In this document: positions 8,545-15,225 of the stretch, in pieces
Position numbering within the stretch: the stretch's first letter is position 1
How the letters are laid out: the number at the start of each line of letters is the position of its first letter
Assembly (NCBI RefSeq): GCF_963921845.1
Contig: NZ_CAWUGZ010000121.1
Span: 1-18,396, forward strand
Reading direction: 5' to 3'
Source of the DNA: Commensalibacter sp963921845
GTDB taxonomy: Bacteria > Pseudomonadota > Alphaproteobacteria > Acetobacterales > Acetobacteraceae
DNA: 18,396 nt
Made by a program: the position numbers and the translations under genes
Notes under the pieces: generated by a model
What the model was told of the DNA's origin: nothing
What the model saw: the letters and a program-made list of their open reading frames with translations, nothing else
Database searches by the model: none

Positions 8545-8967
8545 ATGACAACCCAAAGGACGTTATCCATTTTAAAGCCAGATGTTACACGTCGTAATCT
8601 TACAGGCAAAATCAATAGTTTAATTGAAGACACTGGATTAAAAATTGTTGCACAAAAACGTTTAAAACTTTCTTTGAGTCAGGCACAAGCTTTTTACAGT
8701 GTTCACAAAAAACGCTCTTTTTTTAACGATTTAATTAATTTTATGATTAGTGGCCCTATCATCGTTCAAGTATTGGAAGGTGAAAATGCTGTCGCCACGT
8801 ATAGAGATAAAATGGGGGCTACTGATCCAAAGAAAGCAGCACCTTACACGATAAGAGCTCAATTTGCCGAGTCAATAGAAGCCAATTCAGTACATGGATC
8901 AGATTCTCTTAAAAATGCATCCGTTGAAATTCGGTTCTTTTTTTCTGAAATAGAAATAAACGCTTAA
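8545..8967 (+). CDS. ndk: Nucleoside diphosphate kinase
   Basis: Balances nucleoside triphosphate pools by moving a phosphate from ATP to other NDPs through a phosphohistidine. The 140-residue product has the family length. It begins with RTLSILKPDVTRRN (5-18, containing the conserved Lys11), has ATYRDKMGATDPKKAAPYTIR (84-104) and the catalytic His117 in NSVHGSDSL. The short C-terminus, ending FFFSEIEINA, is normal for bacterial Ndk. AAAGG lies about 9 bases before the ATG. It stands alone between the divergent ABC-F gene and the convergent polysaccharide operon. Its product could buffer the nucleotide triphosphates made by the nearby purine genes, but they do not share a transcript. Confidence 0.97.
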   Translation: MTTQRTLSILKPDVTRRNLTGKINSLIEDTGLKIVAQKRLKLSLSQAQAFYSVHKKRSFFNDLINFMISGPIIVQVLEGENAVATYRDKMGATDPKKAAPYTIRAQFAESIEANSVHGSDSLKNASVEIRFFFSEIEINA

Positions 8968-9010
8968 TTGTTACGCTTATTTTCTTTAGCTTAAAAAAAA
9001 TCCAATTCTA

Positions 9011-9030
9011 CAAAATTTCCTTGAATTTTG
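9011..9030. terminator. AT-rich hairpin between convergent ndk and the small membrane-protein gene
   Basis: A perfect 7-bp inverted repeat, CAAAATT (9011-9017) and AATTTTG (9024-9030), with a 6-base loop. It lies 43 bases after ndk and 58 bases after the end of the leftward operon. Read on the minus strand it is followed 10 bases later by a run of eight T (complement of 8993-9000). The stem is almost all A-T, so it would be weak. Confidence 0.35.
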
Positions 9031-9088
9031 ATGATATAAATTAGTACCATACGAACCATCCCTTTTGCAATTTTTGAGTGTTTCAATA

Positions 9089-9595
9089 CTAAGGAATATC
9101 AACTCTTTGGTCACGATACTGTTCAACTAACCCGCGTAAAGGTTGAAATTCTTCACTATTACAATTTTTAAAAAAAACGGTATCCTGACCATTTACATTT
9201 TTTTCTAAAAAAATTTTATTATTCCAATCTGCCTGATTAAGGCCAAGCCACAAAATGAAAGAAAAAGGTTGAGGACGTTGATTATAAGGTAAATTTTGAT
9301 AAACTTGTTTGTCTAAGCCCACATTAAAACGTAATTCTGCATCGCCTAGTGAAGGAGGATTAGTGCGTAAAGGTTCCCAACCTGATCCCTGACGCCCAAT
9401 CCAATTTTTAACAATTATAAGTTCTTGTGATGCAAGCGATCTTGTCTTTTTGGTAAATCCGAAAGTCAATTCGGCATTAACAATGGGAGAGAAGCTTATG
9501 GGACTTAGTTTTTGTCGTACCAATAGCCATATTCCTCCAACAACACTGAAACAAAATATCAAAATTAAGGTCAAAAAGAGATTTTGTTTTCTCAT
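9089..9595 (-). CDS. Small membrane-anchored protein of unknown function
   Basis: I do not recognise this family. The 168-residue product has a basic N-terminus (MRKQN), one hydrophobic segment at about residues 6-25 and then a region that looks extracytoplasmic, so it is either anchored with its C-terminus in the periplasm or carries an uncleaved signal. The distal part is rich in Trp, Asn, Gln and Pro, with WIGRQGSGWEPLR (about 64-76), a single Cys near residue 145, and no catalytic motif I can name. ATG 9595 is chosen over an upstream in-frame ATG at 9631 because AAGGA lies 8 bases before it and because the longer form would run inside the preceding aminotransferase gene. Its Shine-Dalgarno overlaps the end of that gene, so translation is probably coupled. 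The context suggests a role at the envelope in polysaccharide production; this is inference only. Confidence 0.75.
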   Translation of the reverse strand: MRKQNLFLTLILIFCFSVVGGIWLLVRQKLSPISFSPIVNAELTFGFTKKTRSLASQELIIVKNWIGRQGSGWEPLRTNPPSLGDAELRFNVGLDKQVYQNLPYNQRPQPFSFILWLGLNQADWNNKIFLEKNVNGQDTVFFKNCNSEEFQPLRGLVEQYRDQRVDIP

Positions 9596-9599
9596 TAAA

Positions 9600-10733
9600 T
9601 TATTCCTTAATATGCGACACCTCTTGAACAATTTTCATAACCTGTTCATCAGTTAATTCAGGGTGTATCGGCAACGCCAATATACGATCCGCTATAGATT
9701 CAGAAATTGGTAATGGTTCTCCTGTGTGAAAATGACTATAAGCCGGTTGCTTGTGCAAAGGAAGCGGATAATAAATAGCCGTTGGAATGCCTTTTTTCTT
9801 TAGATGAAACTGGACATTACTCCTTTCCTCTTGGCTTTTCAAAAGTATAGAATAAATTGCCCATGCACTCGAACTATGAGGAACTCTTGCTGGAATTTTA
9901 ACAAAATGTTTAAGATTTTCATCATATAAACAAGCTATTTGTTCTCTGCGTAACAGTTCATCATCAAAAAACTCTAATTTAGCCAACAATATTGCTGCTT
10001 GAAATGTATCCAATCGTCCATTTATACCCGTATGAAGAACCTGATAACGGGTTTTCCCTTCTCCGTGAGACCTTAGCGAGCGATAATGTTCTGCTTTGTC
10101 AGGATCATTAGTGAAAATAGCCCCACCATCTCCGTAGCATCCTAAAGGTTTAGAAGGAAAAAAAGAAGTTACCGTAGCATCCGCCTCATTGCCTAGTCGC
10201 TTATTACCAATTTTCGCACCAAAAGCTTGAGCACAATCATCAAGCAAATATAAGTTTTCAGTAAAGGCTATCTGCCTTAATGCTTCCCAAGGTGCTGGTT
10301 GACCAAAAAGATCAACGCCAATAATAGCTTTAGGATTTAATTTTTTTTCATCTCGAATTGCTTTGATTTTATGTTTGAGATCTGTAGGATCAATTTGAAA
10401 CGTCTTAGGGTGTATATCCACAAAAACAGGAGTAGCCCCTAATAATAAAGGAACTTCCGCAGTCGCCGTATAAGTAAAAGCAGGTAAAAAAACCGCATCC
10501 CCAGGACCAACTTTTTCTGTCATTAAAGCGATCTGTATGGCATCAGTACCAGAAGAAACACCTATACAAAATTTTGATCCAACGTAAGAGGCTAATTTAA
10601 TTTCTAACTCTTCAACTTCTGGACCTAGAATAAACTGACAATGAGAAGTGACCGCTTCAATACGATCAAACAACAGTTTGCCTAAACGCTTTTGTTGTTT
10701 TTTTAAATCTAAAAAAGAAATTGTATGATCCAT
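9600..10733 (-). CDS. DegT/DnrJ/EryC1/StrS sugar aminotransferase, WbpE-like
   Basis: A PLP-dependent enzyme that turns a keto-sugar nucleotide into an amino sugar. The 377-residue product has FLDLKKQQ (7-14), FILGPEVEELE (34-44), GVSSGTDAIQIAL (58-70), FTYTATAEVPLLLGATPVFVD (86-106), Asp166 and Gln169 in LDDCAQAFGA, and the PLP lysine Lys195 in FFPSKPLGCYGDGGA. That last block and the C-terminal YPLPLHKQP (about 319-327) closely resemble P. aeruginosa WbpE, which aminates the 3-keto group of UDP-GlcNAc(3-keto)A; other members act at C4, so substrate is uncertain. It is the second gene of a leftward operon, 35 bp after the 4,6-dehydratase, and its stop lies a few bases before the next gene's ATG. 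The Shine-Dalgarno is weak (AGAAAG). No WbpA/B/D-like partners are in the window, so a C4 substrate made by the neighbouring dehydratase is also plausible. Confidence 0.92.
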   Translation of the reverse strand: MDHTISFLDLKKQQKRLGKLLFDRIEAVTSHCQFILGPEVEELEIKLASYVGSKFCIGVSSGTDAIQIALMTEKVGPGDAVFLPAFTYTATAEVPLLLGATPVFVDIHPKTFQIDPTDLKHKIKAIRDEKKLNPKAIIGVDLFGQPAPWEALRQIAFTENLYLLDDCAQAFGAKIGNKRLGNEADATVTSFFPSKPLGCYGDGGAIFTNDPDKAEHYRSLRSHGEGKTRYQVLHTGINGRLDTFQAAILLAKLEFFDDELLRREQIACLYDENLKHFVKIPARVPHSSSAWAIYSILLKSQEERSNVQFHLKKKGIPTAIYYPLPLHKQPAYSHFHTGEPLPISESIADRILALPIHPELTDEQVMKIVQEVSHIKE

Positions 10734-10768
10734 AATAGACTTTCTTTAAATATTTTATAGAATTAACA

Positions 10769-12769
10769 CTAGTAAAAACTTGCTTTGTGATGAAATTCTG
10801 GTACTAATTTTTTTACAATTTTAATTGCTTTATCAATATTATTTTCTAAACAAGCTTTTTCAATTTCGTCAATGTGCGAATTAACAAACTCTAAATTCAC
10901 TGCTCTTGGCACCGCCATCATCAAACCGTCATGATCAGTAGGCATTGGTGCCTCCGTACCATGAAATAACTCTTCAAAAAGTTTTTCGCCTGGTCTTAAC
11001 CCTGTATATTGTATCGTAATATCTTCGTCGGGTTTGAGGCCTGCTAAACGTATAAGTTGACGCGCTAAATCGGTAATCTTAACCGGTTCCCCCATATCTA
11101 GTACAAATATACCTCCTTCGTTTAACATACGATCGGTCTGTTTTAGATCCCCTCTATAAAGCGTAGCTCTGACGCTGGCTTGTAAAACCAACCCAACCGC
11201 TTCGGGTATCGTCATAAAATAACGCTTCATCTCTGGATGCGTGACCGTTAGAGGTCCACCATGACTCAATTGCCTTTGAAAAAGGGGCACAACAGAACCG
11301 GTTGACCCTAGAACATTACCGAATCTTACTGTAACACAGTGCAAACCCATATCTTTTTTCGTGCTGATACTGTTTTGTGTAAAACCCATTTCTTGATTGG
11401 TAATTGCTGTATCTAAGGCTTGACAAAACATTTCAGCTACTCTTTTGGAAGCGCCCATCAAGCTAGAAGGGTTTACGGCTTTATCCGTTGAAATCATAAT
11501 TAAAGCCTCAGCTTTAACCCTCAACGCGGCTTTAGCCACTACACGCGTGCCTATTATATTCGTTAAAAATCCTTCATTAGGATTGTGTTCAATCATAGGA
11601 ACATGTTTCAATGCAGCAGCATGAAAAATAAGTTCAGGACGAAATTGATCAAAAACCGAAAAAATTTTAATTTTGTCCCTAATATTTCCTAATATTAATT
11701 GGCTCTTTATTGAATTATGTTCACTAAGCTCAATGCCAATTTTCCACAACGCATATTCACTATGGTCAAGAAGAACAAGAAGCTTAGGTTCAAACCGAGA
11801 AATTTGCCTCACAAGTTCAGAACCAATACTACCTCCAGCTCCTGTAACCAAAACCACTTTGCCTTTAATCATTTTTCCCATACCTTCCTGATCTAGAGGT
11901 ACTTGAGGTCTATTCAGCAATTCTTCTAAAGCAATGGGATGCAATTCTACAGAATCAGCAGGAGAAAGCGTGGTTAAAATAGGTGCTCGTTTGACCTGAA
12001 TTTTTTTTTCTTCTGCAATTGATATTAAATGTCTTAATTGCGGCCCCCTATAATCCCCTCCCGTTATAAGCAATATACTAGGTATTTGTTTTTTTATTTC
12101 TAACGTTTCTAAAATAGTCGATAACTCTTTAGCATGGCCTAAAATTGGAGTATTGTGAATGCGGTGGCCTTTACCATTTTCGTTAGAAGAAATTAAACCT
12201 ATTATTTTATAAAAATTCTTAGTATCTCTTTTTAATGCTCTGATAAACAAATCAATATTCGTCTCATCACCCAATAACAAAATATTTTGCTTATGCTTGG
12301 AACCAAGCATTATGTTATCGGACATGATTAAGCGATACATTAATCGGCCACCTCCCATAAGAATGATTAGAACTAAGACGTAAACGATAGGAAAAGTTTT
12401 TGATGGAAGAGGATATCCAGATAAATATAATAAAGTCGTAAAAATAAAAGAGCTTACAATAGCAGCAGCGGCGATGTTTAATAAATCAGCTACCCCTGAG
12501 AAACGCCAATATTGCTGAGATATGTGGAAAGGGAGCCCACTAATTAATAAAGCTAGCACTCCACTGGTTAAAAACCAAAGTGGATGCAATAAACCTTCTT
12601 GAGGAACACATAACCATCTTGCTAGTGGAGCAGCGAGCGCAGCCAACATACCATCAAGAAAAAGATTAACAACAACACGATTAACGGGCTTTGTATATTT
12701 ATGGTTGGGGGTCGAACTAGAATATTGCAATATTAATCTTCCATCGTTATAGCCTAATAATTCATTCAA
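10769..12769 (-). CDS. Membrane-bound nucleotide-sugar 4,6-dehydratase (WbpM/CapD/FlaA1 family)
   Basis: Makes 4-keto-6-deoxy sugar nucleotides, usually from UDP-GlcNAc, as the first step to rare amino sugars of surface polysaccharides. This is the long form, 666 residues: about four membrane helices (about 32-145), a first Rossmann-like domain (QNILLLGDE at 161-169), and a catalytic SDR domain with TGAGGSIGSE (309-318), HAAALKHVPMIE (383-394), ISTDKAV (426-432), Met438 and Lys442 in MGASK (Met replaces the usual catalytic Tyr, as in WbpM) and RPGEK (592-596). The frame given starts at TTG 12769, without a Shine-Dalgarno. TTG 12730, with GGAAG 7 bases upstream, would shorten it by 13 residues and may be the true start; no in-frame ATG precedes the first helix. 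It heads the leftward operon with the aminotransferase and is divergent from the glycosyltransferase. Confidence 0.93.
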   Translation of the reverse strand: MNELLGYNDGRLILQYSSSTPNHKYTKPVNRVVVNLFLDGMLAALAAPLARWLCVPQEGLLHPLWFLTSGVLALLISGLPFHISQQYWRFSGVADLLNIAAAAIVSSFIFTTLLYLSGYPLPSKTFPIVYVLVLIILMGGGRLMYRLIMSDNIMLGSKHKQNILLLGDETNIDLFIRALKRDTKNFYKIIGLISSNENGKGHRIHNTPILGHAKELSTILETLEIKKQIPSILLITGGDYRGPQLRHLISIAEEKKIQVKRAPILTTLSPADSVELHPIALEELLNRPQVPLDQEGMGKMIKGKVVLVTGAGGSIGSELVRQISRFEPKLLVLLDHSEYALWKIGIELSEHNSIKSQLILGNIRDKIKIFSVFDQFRPELIFHAAALKHVPMIEHNPNEGFLTNIIGTRVVAKAALRVKAEALIMISTDKAVNPSSLMGASKRVAEMFCQALDTAITNQEMGFTQNSISTKKDMGLHCVTVRFGNVLGSTGSVVPLFQRQLSHGGPLTVTHPEMKRYFMTIPEAVGLVLQASVRATLYRGDLKQTDRMLNEGGIFVLDMGEPVKITDLARQLIRLAGLKPDEDITIQYTGLRPGEKLFEELFHGTEAPMPTDHDGLMMAVPRAVNLEFVNSHIDEIEKACLENNIDKAIKIVKKLVPEFHHKASFY

Positions 12770-12785
12770 TTTTTTTAGGGAAAAA

Positions 12786-13823
12786 ATGGTTAATCTATTT
12801 CCTCATTTAATATTTTTTTTCTGGTTGGTCACGACCACTGCATTGTCTGCTTTTTTAGTTAAAACGGTATCGCTTATAGGCGTTATGGATCATCCTGTTG
12901 AAAGGAGCTCTCACCATGTACCTATTCCTAAAGGAGGTGGCATAGGAATTATTACGGCGTTTACCATCGGCACTCTAGTCATTTTTCCTTTGTTAAACTA
13001 TTCTTACCCCTTATCCATTTTAGCTTTATTAATAGCGACTGTGATTATGTCCGTGGTTTCTTGGTTTGACGATGTAAAACAATGGCCAGCTTTTATCAAG
13101 CTATTAACGCAATTTATCGCATCCTTTATCCTCTTTCTATGTATTCCATCACGAGTTTTACTTCAACATTCTAACACTTTGCTGATAATTTTTTTATTTT
13201 TGTGGCCTATTTACCTGATGAACGCATTAAATTTTATGGATGGTTTAAATGGCCTTGCATCAGGAGTTGCCGCGTTAACATGTATTTTCTTTTCTTTCAG
13301 CAGCACACAAATAGATTTTAATTTCATCGCTTTAGCTTTATTTTGTGGTCTTATGGGATTTATGCCTTACAATTTCCCGAAAGCAAAAATCTTTATGAGC
13401 GATGTTGGGAGCCAATCTTGTGGTCTGATATTAGCAAGTTTAGCTTTATCTCCGTTGAATCAGATGACCACCTTTTCTGTTTCCAATGTACCACCATCAA
13501 CCCTACTCGTATTTTGTTTACTTTTTGGAATATTATACGATGCAACCTTTACTCTTTGTAGGCGCTTTATAAATAAAGATTCCTTGTTAAAAGCCCACCG
13601 CAGTCATCTTTATCAAATAGCGCGTCGTTCTAGTCTGCCTGCTAGTTTAATTACCCTATTGCATTGGTTTTTTTGTATATGGGGTGGAATACTCGCTTTA
13701 AATATTCCGCATCAATCAATATTGGATTTAGCAATTCTTTTTCTTGGACTGTTAACCCCACAAATTTTATGGACATTTTATGTCGTTAACAGAATGAAAA
13801 ATTCTAATATAAAAAAATGGTAA
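12786..13823 (+). CDS. Polyprenyl-phosphate sugar-1-phosphate transferase (glycosyltransferase 4 family, WbpL/WecA-like)
   Basis: An integral membrane enzyme that loads the first sugar-1-phosphate onto undecaprenyl phosphate, starting a polysaccharide repeat unit. The 345-residue product is hydrophobic throughout, with about ten helices. The MraY/WecA superfamily motifs are all present: PIPKGGGIGI (47-56), SWFDDVKQWPA (92-102, Asp95/Asp96), NALNFMDGLNGLASG (146-160), KIFMSDVGS (201-209, Asp206), and the C-terminal cytoplasmic HRSHLYQ (271-277). The last one and the overall length point to WbpL-like enzymes acting on HexNAc-type sugars, not to MraY. AGGGA sits 4 bases before the ATG. Its start is 16 bp from the start of the divergent dehydratase gene, whose product probably makes its substrate. 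It ends inside a terminator hairpin. Confidence 0.93.
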   Translation: MVNLFPHLIFFFWLVTTTALSAFLVKTVSLIGVMDHPVERSSHHVPIPKGGGIGIITAFTIGTLVIFPLLNYSYPLSILALLIATVIMSVVSWFDDVKQWPAFIKLLTQFIASFILFLCIPSRVLLQHSNTLLIIFLFLWPIYLMNALNFMDGLNGLASGVAALTCIFFSFSSTQIDFNFIALALFCGLMGFMPYNFPKAKIFMSDVGSQSCGLILASLALSPLNQMTTFSVSNVPPSTLLVFCLLFGILYDATFTLCRRFINKDSLLKAHRSHLYQIARRSSLPASLITLLHWFFCIWGGILALNIPHQSILDLAILFLGLLTPQILWTFYVVNRMKNSNIKKW

Positions 13824-13846
13824 AATATGAATTTATTTACCATTTT
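13814..13846. terminator. Bidirectional AT-rich terminator between convergent genes
   Basis: A perfect 11-bp inverted repeat, AAAATGGTAAA (13814-13824) and TTTACCATTTT (13836-13846), with an 11-base loop. The stop codon of the glycosyltransferase (13821-13823) lies inside the left arm. The arms begin with A and end with T runs on both strands, so it can end transcription of the rightward glycosyltransferase and of the leftward secreted-protein gene that stops at 13858. Confidence 0.75.
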
Positions 13847-13857
13847 CTACTAAAAAT

Positions 13858-14445
13858 TTATTTTCGAATTTTTTCTAGTTGTTTTTCGTTTAAATCTTTT
13901 GTTGTGTAACCTGTAGCGGTATTTCCATTACTTCCCTTATTCCAATGAGCATTATCTTTTTCATTTGAATTTTTAAAACTAATGGTGAAACCACCTGGCG
14001 CACCTGCTAGGCGGCCCCCAATGGTTTTAGTATCTATGGAAATAGTAACATTTTTAGAATTTTTTAAATTAGCTGCGCCTACACCTACACCAGCAGTGGC
14101 TTCACCCGAAGCAGCGGCATATTCTCCTTCAAAATCATATAGATTTCTAAGATTATAAACATTTCCTGTTGCTTGAGATTTCGAAAAACCAAGGGCAACA
14201 ATGTTACCTCCTTTAATCGTGAAAGGATAGCTTCTCCCATGGTATTTTAAAACACCATCTCCCCATGTAAAACCGACGCCCACATCGGCAGAATGAAAGG
14301 TCATATAAATTTTTGCGGAAGGTTTATTAGAAACGTCTGCAGGATGCCGATTAGATGCTTGATTGTCCATCGCATAAATATTATTACCAAAAACCAGCGA
14401 TGTGCTCACCAAAGTCGCTGCCAGTAACAAATTTGTTTTACTCAT
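13858..14445 (-). CDS. Secreted or periplasmic protein of unknown function
   Basis: I cannot name the family with confidence. The 195-residue product starts with a typical Sec signal peptide (KTNLLLAATLVSTSLVFG, likely cleaved after NIYA at 25). The mature part has a glycine-rich beta-type core: VGVGFTWGDGVLKYHGRSYPF (55-75), NVYNLRNLYDFEGEYAAASG (95-114), EATAGVGVGAANLKN (115-129), then a hydrophilic, Asn- and Lys-rich C-terminal tail from about 157 that looks disordered. There is no cysteine. The core recalls small exported proteins found in many proteobacteria that share a W-G-x-G-x-L-x-Y-x-G pattern; this is from memory. The start is supported by AAGGAAG about 7 bases before ATG 14445. 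It lies 116 bp downstream of a MarR-type regulator on the same strand. Confidence 0.85.
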   Translation of the reverse strand: MSKTNLLLAATLVSTSLVFGNNIYAMDNQASNRHPADVSNKPSAKIYMTFHSADVGVGFTWGDGVLKYHGRSYPFTIKGGNIVALGFSKSQATGNVYNLRNLYDFEGEYAAASGEATAGVGVGAANLKNSKNVTISIDTKTIGGRLAGAPGGFTISFKNSNEKDNAHWNKGSNGNTATGYTTKDLNEKQLEKIRK

Positions 14446-14488
14446 TATTTCTTCCTTTAATGACTATAACTGTCATAATAGTAGCATC

Positions 14489-14512
14489 TATATTCTAAAT
14501 AACAAGAATATA
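14489..14512. promoter_or_regulatory. Inverted repeat upstream of the secreted-protein gene, possible operator
   Basis: Arms TATATTCT (14489-14496) and AGAATATA (14505-14512) are perfect 8-bp inverted repeats with an 8-base spacer, 44 bases before the start of the secreted-protein gene and 50 bases after the marR stop. A second, smaller repeat, ATGAC (14460-14464) and GTCAT (14472-14476), lies closer to the gene. A two-fold site in this place could bind a dimeric regulator such as the adjacent MarR product; the link is inference. It lacks a T-run on the minus strand, which argues against a marR terminator. Confidence 0.4.
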
Positions 14513-14561
14513 TTCACGTTCAGAACATAGATGGGTTTTAAAGGAAGCCTTGAGTTAAGCT

Positions 14562-14933
14562 TTAATTATCTTGCTGAATGATTTCTTTTGAAGCTTTTAA
14601 CATGATTGATTGTATATTGGAAAGATGGTCATTGCCGATGTCGCTACGTTGAACTAGGACAGACCTTCTATCCATTGGATCAATTTTTCTTGATAGCATA
14701 CCTAATTCTTCTAGACGATCTAGAGCGCGAGTGATGGCTGGCTTTGAAACTTTTAACGTAGCGGCTAAACCACGAACGGTTTGTACTGTTTCATTTAAAT
14801 AACATATTAAAAAAACTGCTAATTGGCGTGCTGACAAGTCAGGAGTTTCTTGCCGCACCAAAGCTGTAATCGTATCTTTCAAAACATTAATATACTTTCC
14901 AGCATTTGTTTCATCTACCATTTTATTCACCAT
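14562..14933 (-). CDS. MarR-family winged-helix transcriptional regulator
   Basis: A small DNA-binding regulator, 123 residues from ATG 14933. The winged helix-turn-helix is clear: TVRGLAATLKVSKPAITRALDRLEELGML covers about residues 51-79, with the recognition helix around 64-76 and the wing containing DPMDRRS (85-91), the MarR-type D-x-R-x motif. It is shorter than usual MarR proteins (about 140-150); the helices that make the dimer at both ends are reduced. Three in-frame starts are possible: TTG 14942, ATG 14933 and ATG 14921. Only the last has a clear Shine-Dalgarno (GGTGA, 5 bases upstream), so the protein may start there, with 119 residues. The effector is unknown. The next gene on the strand encodes the secreted protein and may be its target. 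Confidence 0.88.
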   Translation of the reverse strand: MVNKMVDETNAGKYINVLKDTITALVRQETPDLSARQLAVFLICYLNETVQTVRGLAATLKVSKPAITRALDRLEELGMLSRKIDPMDRRSVLVQRSDIGNDHLSNIQSIMLKASKEIIQQDN

Positions 14934-15225
14934 TTTTATCAAAACTATTTCAAGATTATTTTAATTAATAAACAATTATTATATTCAACAAATGAGTATT
15001 TACGATAAAAATATCAAGCTCACCTATAAAATTATATTGCTTCTTTCATAACTTTTCTAGCAAACTAATGCCAAGACAAAAAAAATGCAATTAAAAAGTT
15101 ATAATAATATAAACGTAACATTACCGCTTATATATTAACAGATGAAGATAAATTTCATTGATGCTCATTAATATACATTCGGTCTCTTTTTTGTCCTCTT
15201 GGTGATAAAATCTTTATGTAGTATT
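14934..15225. other. AT-rich intergenic region between cycA and marR
   Basis: This 292-bp gap holds no coding frame I can support and no RNA gene I recognise. It must contain the marR promoter on the minus strand, where AATATAATAATTG offers a possible -10, without a clear -35, and the end of cycA transcription. It contains a perfect 9-bp inverted repeat, ATAACTTTT (15048-15056) and AAAAGTTAT (15094-15102), with a 37-base loop. Confidence 0.6.

Noticed and set aside
8968..9010. ACGCTTA repeated twice after ndk, with AAATAA/TTATTT arms
   Set aside because: The pairing is short and interrupted, so it is not a convincing hairpin or repeat family.
9596..9631. Upstream ATG that would add 12 residues to the small membrane protein
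   Set aside because: It lies inside the aminotransferase gene, and the ATG at 9595 has a well-spaced AAGGA.
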